Shown here piece by piece: positions 1 to 8,598 of a DNA stretch of 64,000 nt; positions within the stretch are counted from its first letter, which is position 1, and the number at the start of each line of letters is the position of its first letter. A program made the translations under genes and the position numbers. A model generated the notes under the pieces. That model searched no databases and was not told the DNA's origin. It saw nothing but the letters and a program-made list of their open reading frames with translations. The stretch comes from Acidobacterium sp. GTDB taxonomy: Bacteria > Acidobacteriota > Terriglobia > Terriglobales > Acidobacteriaceae. The stretch spans positions 1 to 64,000 of the forward strand of contig PMUI01000113.1 in NCBI GenBank assembly GCA_003166955.1. Reading direction: 5' to 3'.

Positions 1-202
1 CGGGTTGGTTTGGTGGGGCGGGGGTGTTTTGCGGGTTGGGGACTGGGGCGTTTTGTGTTGGCCCCTGGCTGGTGGGCTGGATGGGCTGCGGCTTGGCCTG
101 CGGGTGCACGGCGAGTGGGAGGACTGCGCAGGCGAGGGCGAGGGCGGCGATGTGGGCTGGAGCGGCGATGCGGGGGGGCCGCGGCGAAAACGGTTGAGTC
201 AC
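1..202 (-). CDS. 5' end of an exported Pro/Gln-rich protein (partial, runs off the left edge)
   Basis: An open frame on the minus strand starts with GTG at 202-200 and stays open to the window edge (67 codons). The start is supported by an AGGAGG-type ribosome binding site about seven bases upstream. The N-terminus has two arginines (PRPPRI), then an Ala/Leu-rich hydrophobic stretch ending near AVHPQA, which reads as a Sec signal peptide, followed by a low-complexity tail rich in Pro, Gln and Asn. Such tails are common linkers after a signal peptide, so the functional domain probably lies outside the window. Function cannot be assigned. The gene is divergent from the GH44 gene, with about 300 bp between the two starts. 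Confidence 0.6.
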   Translation of the reverse strand, partial: MTQPFSPRPPRIAAPAHIAALALACAVLPLAVHPQAKPQPIQPTSQGPTQNAPVPNPQNTPAPPNQP

Positions 203-503
203 GAAGGTCCTCCTGGGACCGGCGGAGATTGTGTCTTGCAGCGCGCGGGGGAGGGTGAGGGAGAAGGGCCGGCGCGGCGTGCAGTCCGGGATCGGGCAAA
301 GCCTATCACGGGTGCGGATGAAGGGGGGAGAAGAAACGGCGGGGAAGGAGGGGGCGTTTCGCGGCAGGGGGTGGGGCGGGGATCTGGGGAAACCGGGGTT
401 ACGGCAGTATCTCGCCCGCTGAAACGGGGTGTTGCAGGAACGCGGCGCGGGCGTAGAATTTCGGGCGGAAGTGGCCTGGGATGATCAGGAGAAGGGTAAG
501 GCC
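203..503. other. Divergent intergenic region
   Basis: About 300 bases lie between the GTG start of the left-edge exported protein and the GTG start of the GH44 lipoprotein. The stretch is very G-rich on the plus strand and should hold promoters for both genes. I see no clear -35/-10 pair, palindrome or RNA gene. The open frames crossing it have composition unlike the neighbouring coding sequence. Confidence 0.5.
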
Positions 504-2672
504 GTGCGGACAAATTTGTTTTCCTGGGCGGGGCTTGTGGGTTCCGCCGTTTTGGCTTTGGTGGCGGGATGTGGAGGGGGCGGGTCGGGGACTGGCACGC
601 AGGGAGTGAACGCGGTGACGGGGGTGACGGTCTCGCCGACGACGGCTGCGGTGACGATTGGGACGACGTCGCAGTTCTCGGCGACGGTGAGCGGGACGGG
701 CGCGTTCAGCACGGCGGTGACGTGGTCGGTGGCGGGGCCGACGGGGTGGACGGGGAGCGTGGGGTCGGTGGACAAAACGGGGCTGTATGAGAGCCCGTTT
801 CCGGCGCCGGCGACAGTGACGGTGACCGCGACCGCGACGGGGGATGCGACGAAGAGCGCATCGGCTACGGTGACGCTGGCGGCTCCGGCGACGGCAGCGG
901 GACCGGCGCTGACGGTGGATGCGGGGAATGAGACGCGGGCGATTAGCGAGCTGATCTATGGGATGAATGCGTTTGGGCTGGACCCGACGACGGTGGCTAA
1001 CGCTAACATTACGGTTACCCGGTGGGGCGGAGATGATACTTCGCGGTATAACTACCAGACTAATGTTACTAACTCGGCCAGCGATTATTACTTTGAGAAT
1101 TTTACGGGGGCGGCGGAGATGCTCCCGAATGCCGGGGGCAGCACGAACTTTACGGATTTTGTGACGGCGAACGCGACGCTGGGCACGAAGGCGCTTGGGA
1201 CGGTACCGGTGCAGGGGTGGGTGTCGAACGCGACGGCGGGGGCTTGCAGTTTTACCCTGACGGCGTTGCCGGGGCAGGCGAGTTACAACGGGAACTGCGG
1301 GAACGGGGTTTATCCCGACGGAACGCAGGGATGCACGCAGAGCGGCGGGTGCGACATTTTGGGGACGGCTTCGACGCCGGCGATCACCAGCGTGGCGGAG
1401 CTGCCGCCGGCGCCGCCTGCTGCGAGTGCTGCGACGCTGGCCTGGGCGCAGGAGACGTGGACGGGCGGATGGGTGAACAGCATTGTGGGCGCGTTTGGGC
1501 CGGGGAATCCGACGACGGGCGCGGGGAAAGGCGTAGCGATGTGGGATCTGGACAACGAGCCGGCGTGGTGGGACGCGGTGCATCGCGATGTGCATCCGAA
1601 GCCGTCGACGTATGACGAGGTGACGCAGGGCGGGATTGGGACGGCGCTGGCGATCAAGACGGTGGATCCGACGGCGGAGGTCAGCGGGCCGGTGATCGAC
1701 TACTGGTGGAACTATTTCTATTCGAAGCAGGACATCGAGAACGGGTGGGGCAACGGACCGTGCTACGAGCCGTGGGATCATCCGGCGGACCGCACCGCGC
1801 ACGGCGGCGTGCCGATGATTGAGTATTACCTGCAGCAATTCAGGGCGGCGGAGGGGACGTATGGCAAGAGGTTGCTGGACTATCTGGACATTCACGGCTA
1901 CTTTGGGGCTGATTATCCGGCGGGGAGCGGCAACGGGGTTGGGCTAACGACGGCGGGGGACAGCGCGGAGCAGCAGGTGCGGCTGAACTCGACGCGGGCT
2001 CTGTGGGACCCGACCTATATTGATGCGAATTATCCGCAGCCGAACTACACCACCGATGCGAACTACACGGCGAGCTGCAACACGCCGCTGCAGGCGCCCC
2101 AGGTGATTCCGATGCTGCAGTCGTGGGTGGCGAACAGCTATCCGGGGACGAAGACGGCGATCGATGAATATAACTTCGGCGGGTTGGAGCACATCAACGG
2201 AGCACTAGCCCAGGCGGATGTGCTGGGGATTTTCTGCGCGTACGGGCTGGATCTGGCGACGCTGTGGCCTACTACGACTTATACGAGTCAGGGGCCTGGC
2301 AATATGGCGTTCGCGATCTACCGGAATTACGACGGGGCTAAGTCGACGTTTGGGGATATGGCGCTCGAGTCTTCGAGCGCGAACCAGGGATTGCTTTCAG
2401 TGTATGGCGGGCTGCGGACATCGGATCAGAGCGTGACGGTGGTGGTGATCAACAAGACATTTGGGGCGCTGACGAGTACTTTGTCGCTCAAGAATTTGAC
2501 GGCGACGGGGAATGCGAAGGTCTATCAATATAGTGCTGCGAATCTGGGGGCTATTGTGGCGTTGCCGTCCGCGGCGGTGACGGCTCCGGGGTTGGGATCT
2601 TCGACGAGCATGATTGCGAACTATGCATTTCCCGCAGGGAGTATTACGTTGTTCGTCGTTCCAATGCGGTAG
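504..2672 (+). CDS. Glycoside hydrolase family 44 lipoprotein with Ig-like domain (beta-glucanase/xyloglucanase)
   Basis: Predicted secreted endo-acting beta-glucan hydrolase of 722 aa. I place the start at GTG 504, preceded by AGGAGAAGG, rather than the upstream ATG, because this puts a lipoprotein signal at the N-terminus with lipobox LVAGC followed by a Gly/Ser linker. Residues about 35-130 look like a bacterial Ig-like (Big) domain full of Thr/Val beta strands. The remainder matches GH44: the early IYGMN and RWGGDDTSRYN motifs, DLDNEP with the likely acid/base Glu about residue 352, and AIDEYN with the likely nucleophile Glu about residue 555. It ends in a beta-sandwich domain as in GH44 enzymes. 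Known GH44 members cut CMC-type glucans and xyloglucan; the substrate here is inferred. It faces a convergent small membrane protein gene. Confidence 0.88.
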   Translation: MRTNLFSWAGLVGSAVLALVAGCGGGGSGTGTQGVNAVTGVTVSPTTAAVTIGTTSQFSATVSGTGAFSTAVTWSVAGPTGWTGSVGSVDKTGLYESPFPAPATVTVTATATGDATKSASATVTLAAPATAAGPALTVDAGNETRAISELIYGMNAFGLDPTTVANANITVTRWGGDDTSRYNYQTNVTNSASDYYFENFTGAAEMLPNAGGSTNFTDFVTANATLGTKALGTVPVQGWVSNATAGACSFTLTALPGQASYNGNCGNGVYPDGTQGCTQSGGCDILGTASTPAITSVAELPPAPPAASAATLAWAQETWTGGWVNSIVGAFGPGNPTTGAGKGVAMWDLDNEPAWWDAVHRDVHPKPSTYDEVTQGGIGTALAIKTVDPTAEVSGPVIDYWWNYFYSKQDIENGWGNGPCYEPWDHPADRTAHGGVPMIEYYLQQFRAAEGTYGKRLLDYLDIHGYFGADYPAGSGNGVGLTTAGDSAEQQVRLNSTRALWDPTYIDANYPQPNYTTDANYTASCNTPLQAPQVIPMLQSWVANSYPGTKTAIDEYNFGGLEHINGALAQADVLGIFCAYGLDLATLWPTTTYTSQGPGNMAFAIYRNYDGAKSTFGDMALESSSANQGLLSVYGGLRTSDQSVTVVVINKTFGALTSTLSLKNLTATGNAKVYQYSAANLGAIVALPSAAVTAPGLGSSTSMIANYAFPAGSITLFVVPMR

Positions 2673-2732
2673 GGGCGGGGGACACGAATCGTGAGCGAAC
2701 TGACGGTCGCGCGCTACCGGTTTGGGCGCAGA

Positions 2733-3167
2733 CTATGCGGGTTCGGCTGAGGCGCGGCGGCGAAATCCCCAGAGGATGAGAATCGTTCCGGCCAGCAAGG
2801 CCACTCCGACGGTGAGGAAGACGACGGTGACGAGCATCTCCTTCCAGGGCTTTGCCGGATGAGACATACCGGTAATAGGAGAGAGGGCGACGGTACCCCA
2901 GAGGGCGGCGAGCGTGGTCGTGAGCCAGTTGACATAGGCGCTGTAGAGCACGGTCCAGAAGGCGATGGCGTGGGCGGCGGGCGCGAGCCGGACCCGGGTC
3001 CAGGCGCAGCCCAGCGCGAGCAGAAAGATTCCGTTCATCACGCCTTCAAGATGCGCGGCCAAGCCCATGCGCATGTTGACGAAGTGCGGTTCGAGGAAGC
3101 CGGTCAGCAGGCCGAGCAGGAAGAGAAACATGCCATGCCACATCAGACGACGCGGAGTATCTTCCAC
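2733..3167 (-). CDS. Hydroxylaminobenzene mutase / styrene-oxide isomerase-like membrane protein
   Basis: A 144-aa protein with four predicted membrane helices. The start is GTG at 3167, behind AAAGGAAA. The N-terminal pattern WHGMFLFLLGLLTGF, then EPHFVNMRMGLAAHLEG and MNGIFLLALG, is typical of the family that includes HabA/HabB hydroxylaminobenzene mutase and StyC-type styrene oxide isomerase. Histidines at about 11, 28 and 39 are conserved-looking; in StyC-type isomerases a His ligates a heme b. Known family reactions are rearrangement of hydroxylaminobenzene to aminophenol and isomerisation of epoxides to aldehydes. No styrene- or nitroarene-catabolic genes are nearby, so the substrate is unknown. 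Confidence 0.65.
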   Translation of the reverse strand: MEDTPRRLMWHGMFLFLLGLLTGFLEPHFVNMRMGLAAHLEGVMNGIFLLALGCAWTRVRLAPAAHAIAFWTVLYSAYVNWLTTTLAALWGTVALSPITGMSHPAKPWKEMLVTVVFLTVGVALLAGTILILWGFRRRASAEPA

Positions 3168-3244
3168 AGGATTTTTCCTTTCGGGGGATGGCTGGAAATT
3201 CTACGCCTGCTGGATAAGGGTTGACGCCGATTATTTCTGGGTCC

Positions 3245-4486
3245 ATGCAACTGGTGAGGGCTTGCCGGGAGTATTTTGAAGAGCCGTGCGGCGTTGACGG
3301 GGAGGCTGATTCCTGTTTTGCTGGCGGAGTGCATCCTCTGCGGCTGATTTTCGGGATTGTGCTTCTGGTGTCGGCGCTGCTGGACGCGTTTGAGACGGTG
3401 ATTTTGCCGCGGCGCGCGACCGGGCGGTTCCGGCTGACGCGGTTGTTCTACATCCTTTCGTGGCGGCCGTGGCGGTGGGTGGCGCGGCGGGTACGTCATC
3501 CGCGCAAGCGCGAGACGATGCTGAGCTTTTATGGGCCGCTGTCGCTGGTGTTTCTGATTGCGACGTGGGCGGGGGCTCTGCTGCTGGGTTATGCGCTCGT
3601 CTATTCAGGGCTTGCAAACCCGTTCATCGATCCGCGCGGGATGCGGCATCCGTTTGTGACTGACCTGTACGCCAGCGGAACAACGCTGTTCACCCTGGGG
3701 CTGGGCGATGTGCTGCCGAACAGCCTGCCGGTGCGGATCCTGGCGGTAGTGGAATCGGGAATGGGACTGGGATTTGTGGCGCTGGTGATCGCCTACTTCC
3801 CGGTGCTGTATGGCGCCTTCTCGCGCCGCGAGGTGAATATTGCGCTGCTGGATGCGAGAGCGGGATCGCCGCCGACGGCGTACGAGCTGATCAAGCGGCA
3901 TTCGTTCGAGGGTGGGGGCGCGGCGCTGGTGACGCTATTGGAGGAGTGGGAGCGCTGGTCGGCGGAGCTGCTGGAGAGTCACATTTCGTATCCGCTACTG
4001 TGCCTTTTTCGATCGCAGCACACAAGCCAGAGCTGGCTGAGCGCGCTGGTGGCGATTCTGGATACGTGCGCGGTGCTGATTGCGAGCGTGCAGGAGCACA
4101 GTGCGCGGCAGGCGCAGCTGACGTTTGCGATGTCGCGGCATGCGCTGGTGGATCTGTCGCAGATCCTTTCCACGGTGCCGATGAAGAGTCTCGACGATCG
4201 GCTGCCGGCGGAAAAATTTCACATGATCTACGACCGGCTGTGCTCGGCGGGAGTCAGCGTTTGCCGCGACAATCAGAGCAGCGGGCGGCTGAACGAGCTG
4301 CGACAAATGTATGAGGGCTATGCTGAGGCGCTGAGCCGGTATCTGGAGATGCCGCTGCCTCCGTTCTTCATCGAGCATCCGAAGAAGGACAACTGGCTGA
4401 CGGTAGCGCGGGTGCGTGCCGAGGCCGAGGCGGGGACGCAGGCGGCGAGCCCAATTCTGCTGCATGACGACGAGCATTTGTTCTGA
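3245..4486 (+). CDS. Potassium-channel-like membrane protein
   Basis: Multi-pass membrane protein of about 413 aa. Near residue 150 the stretch TTLFTLGLGDVLP resembles the pore helix plus selectivity filter of two-TM ion channels (TxGxGD), with one helix before (SLVFLIATWAGALLLGYAL) and one after (VESGMGLGFVALVIAYFPVLYG). An extra N-terminal helix, IFGIVLLVSALLDAF, is followed by basic residues. The C-terminal ~200 residues are soluble and helical. The start is uncertain: TTG 3221, ATG 3245 and GTG 3329 are in frame, none with a strong ribosome binding site. The filter lacks Tyr (GLGD, not GYGD), so ion selectivity is not certain. Confidence 0.7.
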   Translation: MQLVRACREYFEEPCGVDGEADSCFAGGVHPLRLIFGIVLLVSALLDAFETVILPRRATGRFRLTRLFYILSWRPWRWVARRVRHPRKRETMLSFYGPLSLVFLIATWAGALLLGYALVYSGLANPFIDPRGMRHPFVTDLYASGTTLFTLGLGDVLPNSLPVRILAVVESGMGLGFVALVIAYFPVLYGAFSRREVNIALLDARAGSPPTAYELIKRHSFEGGGAALVTLLEEWERWSAELLESHISYPLLCLFRSQHTSQSWLSALVAILDTCAVLIASVQEHSARQAQLTFAMSRHALVDLSQILSTVPMKSLDDRLPAEKFHMIYDRLCSAGVSVCRDNQSSGRLNELRQMYEGYAEALSRYLEMPLPPFFIEHPKKDNWLTVARVRAEAEAGTQAASPILLHDDEHLF

Positions 4487-4826
4487 AGATCAGGAGACAG
4501 GAACCACGAGACTCTGATCCGTTTTCAGTGGTCAGACCGCAGCGAAATCGTTTGAGCTCTCCAGTGTGGGAAAGTCTTCAAGCCCTGGGAAAGTGGCTGG
4601 TGGAAGGCGAAATCCCTCCGTTGATCTATGACGAAAGTAATGTATTTTTTTGGGCAGCCTCATGCGACGTTGTCGAGAGGGCGCGCGCGTCATTGAACAG
4701 GCGGCACCGTCATACTGCTGGCGATCAGTTCTCACAATTGCCGCATGTAACAGGTTGCATCGCGGAGTTATGAAAAATAAAGTGGGTGCCCAACGGGCAG
4801 TTCCAGTATTACTGTGCCATTATCGC

Positions 4827-4840
4827 AGACGTTAACGTCT
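4827..4840. promoter_or_regulatory. Perfect 14-bp palindrome upstream of the TonB receptor
   Basis: AGACGTTAACGTCT reads the same on both strands, with no mismatch and no central gap. It lies in an AT-rich part of the leader, about 190 bp before the TonB receptor start and about 38 bp before a second palindrome. It fits an operator for a dimeric regulator; the regulator is unknown. Confidence 0.45.
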
Positions 4841-4874
4841 ATAACGAAGTAGTTACATAGCGGCCTTTTCGTAG

Positions 4875-4902
4875 TTGACTCGCATTAAATGCGAGTGATA
4901 CA
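4875..4902 (+). promoter_or_regulatory. Candidate promoter with a 19-bp inverted repeat in its spacer
   Basis: The bases 4878-4896 form ACTCGCATT-A-AATGCGAGT, two perfect 9-bp arms around one base. It overlaps a TTGACT hexamer (4875-4880) that fits a -35 box, and a weak GATACA (4897-4902) follows after 16 bases. An operator filling the space between -35 and -10 is typical of repressed promoters or of MerR-type activation. The -10 match is poor, so the promoter call is tentative; the inverted repeat itself is certain. Confidence 0.4.
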
Positions 4903-5029
4903 CCTCTGTCGCGTTCCAGTGCAGGCGGTTGGGTACAAGGTAAAACTCTTTAGTAGTACCGTCCGGTGGTAGTTTTTGCTGTTCATAGACGGACAGCCGC
5001 TGAGTCAGGGGAACGCAGGGAGGTGTCCA

Positions 5030-8000
5030 GTGACACTGTGGAAGCGATTGCTATGTCTAAGCACCGTACTTCTGTGCACGGCTTTTCTGGCGAATGCACA
5101 GGAGAATGCGGAGCTAACGGGAACTGTCAAGGATCCAAGCGGTGCGGTAGTTCCCAACGCGAGAGTCACGCTAACCAACGCCAGCACAGCCGAAGTACGT
5201 GTGGGCACAACGAATGCGTCTGGGATGTACGATTTTCCAGCGTTGCACAACGGAACTTACAGTCTGAAGGTAACGGCGTCCGGCTTCGAAACGTATGCGA
5301 AGACGGGGATCGTGATGGACGTAGCTGCGACGGTGCGTGAGGATGCAACTCTGGCGCTGGGCGCAAGCACGACAACGGTGACGGTGCAGGCGAACGCGCT
5401 GCATCTGCAAACGGAAACGAACGAAGTGAGCAACCTGATAACGGGCGAGCAGCTGACACAGCTCGGCACGAACGGGCGCAGCATGATCTCGCTGGCGACG
5501 CTGGGCACGGGAGTCTCGGCGAACGTCCCCTCGTTCAATGGCGTATCGGCGCAGGGGAGCAACGAGAGCATCAGCTTTAATGGGATGCGCCCGGGGCATA
5601 ACAACTGGCTGATCGACGGCGGGGAAGTGTACGACCGCGGCAGCGGCGGACGGCCGGGCGTGATGCCCTCACCGGACGTGCTGGCGGAATTCCAAACGCT
5701 GGACAGCAATTATCAGCCGGACTATGGGATCGCCTCAGGCGGGACCATGGTGATGGCACTGAAGTCGGGCACGAAGAATTTCCACGGGGGAGTGTGGGAA
5801 TTCAACCGGAACGACGCATTCGACGCGCAGAATTACTTCACGAAGCAGGCGCACCAGGCAACACCGGAACTGCGTCTGAACATTTTCGGTGGAGATATTG
5901 GTGGCCCGCTCTTCATCCCCGGAATTTATCCGAAGGAGAGGAGCAGGACATTCTTCTTCTACAGCGAGGAATGGCGCCGGTTTATTCAGGGAGCCAATCC
6001 GAGTGCGGCGAATGCTTTTCCGGCCAGCGATATTCCTACGGCAGGAGCGGATCTGGCCTACACGATCCCGACCGGCTTCAAGGAGTCACCGAATTCGGGG
6101 ATCTGCAATGCGGGGCAGGCAGCTCCGTGCGTGCCAGCAACCACAGACCCGGCGAAGCTGGCGCTCTACACCACGGATGGTCTGGTGGCTGGGAACTCAT
6201 TCAACGGGAAGATTCCAGCCAACCTGATGGATCCGAACGCGGTGCTGTTCATGAAGACGGGAGCGATCCCGGCGTCGAACTCGACGTCGGCGAGCGGATC
6301 TCCGCAGTACCTGGCATCGCCAACGCAGCCGACGTATGTGCGGGAAGACGTGGTGCGCATCGATCATGACATCACGGAAAGACTGCACTTGATGGGTCAC
6401 TGGATTCACGATCAGATGTCGCAGACGTACTACCCGGATATGTGGAGCAACGACACCTATCCAACAACGGGAGACGTGTTCGGCAATCCTTCGTGGGGAT
6501 CGGTGATCAAGCTGACGCAGACGATCTCGCCGAATTTGTTAAATGAGACGTCGATCAACGTAAACGGGAACAGCATTAACATCACGCCGGTGGGGATTTA
6601 CAAGCAGCCATCGGGGTGGTCGCAGGCTGGGTACTTCCCGGGCGCGAACAACCTGTTGAGCCGGATGCCGTCGGTGGATCTGGGCGCCCCGCTGGGGACG
6701 AACTGGACGATCAACTACTGGCCGTGGAAGAACGCGTTCCTGAGCTGGCAGCCACGCGACGATATCTCGTGGACCAAAGGCAGGCACAGCCTGAAGTTCG
6801 GCTTCGCTTACATGAGAGTGGATAAGAATCAGCAGCAGCAGGCCGATACCCAGGGCGATTACACCTTCGGTACGGACTTCTCCGGCGATTCGTATATCAA
6901 CTTCCTGCTGGGCGATGCGGACAGCTTCAAGCAGCTGCAGATCATCAACATGTTCCACTGGCTGAATAACACGTATTCGTTCTACGGGATGGATAACTGG
7001 CATGCGACGTCGCGGTTGACCCTGAATCTGGGGATGCGCTACGACGCACTGCCGCATGTGTACGAGAAGTTCAACCAGACGGCGAACTTTGTACCGTCGC
7101 TGTTCACTGCTGCGAATGCGCAGACTCCGGATCCGACGACGGGTACTTTGAACCCGAACGGCCCGGGATTTGCGAATCCGACGAATGCTCCTGTTCCTTT
7201 CTATTTGAATGGAATTGGGCGACCCGGGGTTAACGGCTTCCCACGCGGTCTGGTGAAGGAGGATTACTTCACACTGGAACCGCGGCTGGGCTTTGCCTAT
7301 GACCTGAGGGGCAACGGCAAGACGATCATCCGCGGCGGTGTTGGCACGTTCTACGAACGGATCCAGGGCAACGATATCTACGGGACGGACACCAATCCGC
7401 CGTATGCTTACCAGCCAACGGCGAATTCGGTGGAATTCACGAATCCACACACGAGCGCTGTCAGTGGTCAGACGGCGACCAACCCAGTGTTCCCTGGGAG
7501 TATGGGCACGCTGGCGTACTACTATCCGAACCCGGGCACAGCGCAGTACAGCCTGGGAGTGCAGCAGGAAGTGGCGCATTCGATCGTGGCGATGGTGCAG
7601 TACGTCGGATCGGGTGGCTGGAATCAGGACGATCAGCGGGCGATCAACACGCTGCCGCTGAACGATCTGGTCCACCGGCAGGCGGTGACCAAGGGAGCGA
7701 ACGCCAATCTGTACCGGCAGTATCCGGGATGGGCTGGCATTACGCAGGACGAGAATGCCACTAACACCAGCTACAACAGCCTGCAGGCCGCGTTACGGAT
7801 GGAAAACAAACACGGACTGACCGCGCAGTTTGCCTATACCTGGGCGCACGAGATCGACGTTCAGGGAGACGATCTGAGCAGCGTATCGGATCCGTTCAAC
7901 CTGAGGTACGATCGGGCGTCGGGGACGTACGACCGGCGTCACAACTTCGAAGCCAACTACGTGTACAACATTCCGTTCTTCATGCATGCGAACAGCATGG

Positions 8001-8479
8001 CGGAACGGAGCCTGCTGGGTGGCTGGGTGATCTCAGGCGTAACAACGTTTGAGACCGGACTGCCTCAGAACGTAACGTATGGAACGGACACGCTGGGCCT
8101 GGGCGGTGGCACGACAAACCGTCCGAACCTGACGGGCAAGGCAAGTGGGCCGAAGACGCAGAAGGCGTGGTTCAACACGTCTGCATTTAGTGCGCCGACG
8201 GCTCCGTGGAATGGCGGAGGGAACAACGGCTTTGGAACCGCGGGCAGAAATGCCGTGGTGGGACCGGGGCTGGATAACTGGAACCTGAGCCTGTTCAAAT
8301 CCTTCGCCCTGACGCAGCACGAGGGGACGCGGATCGAACTTCGCGCCGAATCGTACAACACCTTCAACCACACGGAATTCAGCGGGCTGGACCTGGGATT
8401 CACCGATGGCAACTTCGGCCAGGTCACGAGCGCGAACGATCCTCGTGTGTTCCAGTTTGGCGGTAAGTTCCTGTTCTAG
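5030..8479 (+). CDS. Oar-type TonB-dependent outer membrane receptor
   Basis: A 1149-aa outer membrane protein. I prefer GTG 5030, with GGGAGG six bases upstream, because it begins directly with a Sec signal peptide (VTLWKRLLCLSTVLLCTAFLANAQ). Residues about 25-110 form a carboxypeptidase-regulatory-like (CNA-B type) domain (LTGTVKDPSGAVVPNARV). A plug follows (SISFNGMRPGHNNWLIDGG), then a long beta-barrel rich in aromatic and Asn/Gly turns, ending FGGKFLF with the usual C-terminal Phe. Such Oar-like receptors are greatly expanded in acidobacteria; they are thought to import polymers or oligosaccharides, but the substrate is not visible here. It stands alone between a long regulated leader and a strong terminator. 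Confidence 0.9.
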   Translation: MTLWKRLLCLSTVLLCTAFLANAQENAELTGTVKDPSGAVVPNARVTLTNASTAEVRVGTTNASGMYDFPALHNGTYSLKVTASGFETYAKTGIVMDVAATVREDATLALGASTTTVTVQANALHLQTETNEVSNLITGEQLTQLGTNGRSMISLATLGTGVSANVPSFNGVSAQGSNESISFNGMRPGHNNWLIDGGEVYDRGSGGRPGVMPSPDVLAEFQTLDSNYQPDYGIASGGTMVMALKSGTKNFHGGVWEFNRNDAFDAQNYFTKQAHQATPELRLNIFGGDIGGPLFIPGIYPKERSRTFFFYSEEWRRFIQGANPSAANAFPASDIPTAGADLAYTIPTGFKESPNSGICNAGQAAPCVPATTDPAKLALYTTDGLVAGNSFNGKIPANLMDPNAVLFMKTGAIPASNSTSASGSPQYLASPTQPTYVREDVVRIDHDITERLHLMGHWIHDQMSQTYYPDMWSNDTYPTTGDVFGNPSWGSVIKLTQTISPNLLNETSINVNGNSINITPVGIYKQPSGWSQAGYFPGANNLLSRMPSVDLGAPLGTNWTINYWPWKNAFLSWQPRDDISWTKGRHSLKFGFAYMRVDKNQQQQADTQGDYTFGTDFSGDSYINFLLGDADSFKQLQIINMFHWLNNTYSFYGMDNWHATSRLTLNLGMRYDALPHVYEKFNQTANFVPSLFTAANAQTPDPTTGTLNPNGPGFANPTNAPVPFYLNGIGRPGVNGFPRGLVKEDYFTLEPRLGFAYDLRGNGKTIIRGGVGTFYERIQGNDIYGTDTNPPYAYQPTANSVEFTNPHTSAVSGQTATNPVFPGSMGTLAYYYPNPGTAQYSLGVQQEVAHSIVAMVQYVGSGGWNQDDQRAINTLPLNDLVHRQAVTKGANANLYRQYPGWAGITQDENATNTSYNSLQAALRMENKHGLTAQFAYTWAHEIDVQGDDLSSVSDPFNLRYDRASGTYDRRHNFEANYVYNIPFFMHANSMAERSLLGGWVISGVTTFETGLPQNVTYGTDTLGLGGGTTNRPNLTGKASGPKTQKAWFNTSAFSAPTAPWNGGGNNGFGTAGRNAVVGPGLDNWNLSLFKSFALTQHEGTRIELRAESYNTFNHTEFSGLDLGFTDGNFGQVTSANDPRVFQFGGKFLF

Positions 8480-8499
8480 GTTCGTGTAGGGCCTCCTGG

Positions 8500-8534
8500 C
8501 GCAGTGGAGCGATGCTCCACTGCGTCTTTTTTTG
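8500..8534 (+). terminator. Rho-independent terminator of the TonB receptor gene
   Basis: A perfect 11-bp stem, CGCAGTGGAGC / GCTCCACTGCG with loop GAT, is followed immediately by TCTTTTTTT. It begins 20 bases after the receptor stop codon, so the receptor is transcribed as a single gene. Confidence 0.93.
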
Positions 8535-8598
8535 TGGAGTGTGCGGGCTTTGTTTTGTGGGATGGCCTGAGGTTCCTGGGTCGTGTTGAAGTGGTCTA

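Larger units (their letters stand above)
4487..5029. other. Long intergenic leader before the TonB receptor
   Basis: About 540 bases without a convincing gene. The first 20 bases contain CAGGAGACAGGA (4491-4502), a motif that recurs in the linker of the binding-protein gene near 20050. From about 4740 the sequence becomes notably AT-richer than its surroundings and carries two perfect palindromes, listed separately. The 81-codon open frame at 4528-4773 has no ribosome binding site and atypical composition, so I do not call it. Confidence 0.5.

Noticed and set aside
399-1895. Long minus-strand open frame across the GH44 gene
   Set aside because: It is Arg/His-rich, has no domain features and lies antisense to a clear glycoside hydrolase; high GC content removes stops from the opposite strand.
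4528-4773. 81-codon frame in the TonB receptor leader
   Set aside because: No ribosome binding site, unusual composition and no family features.
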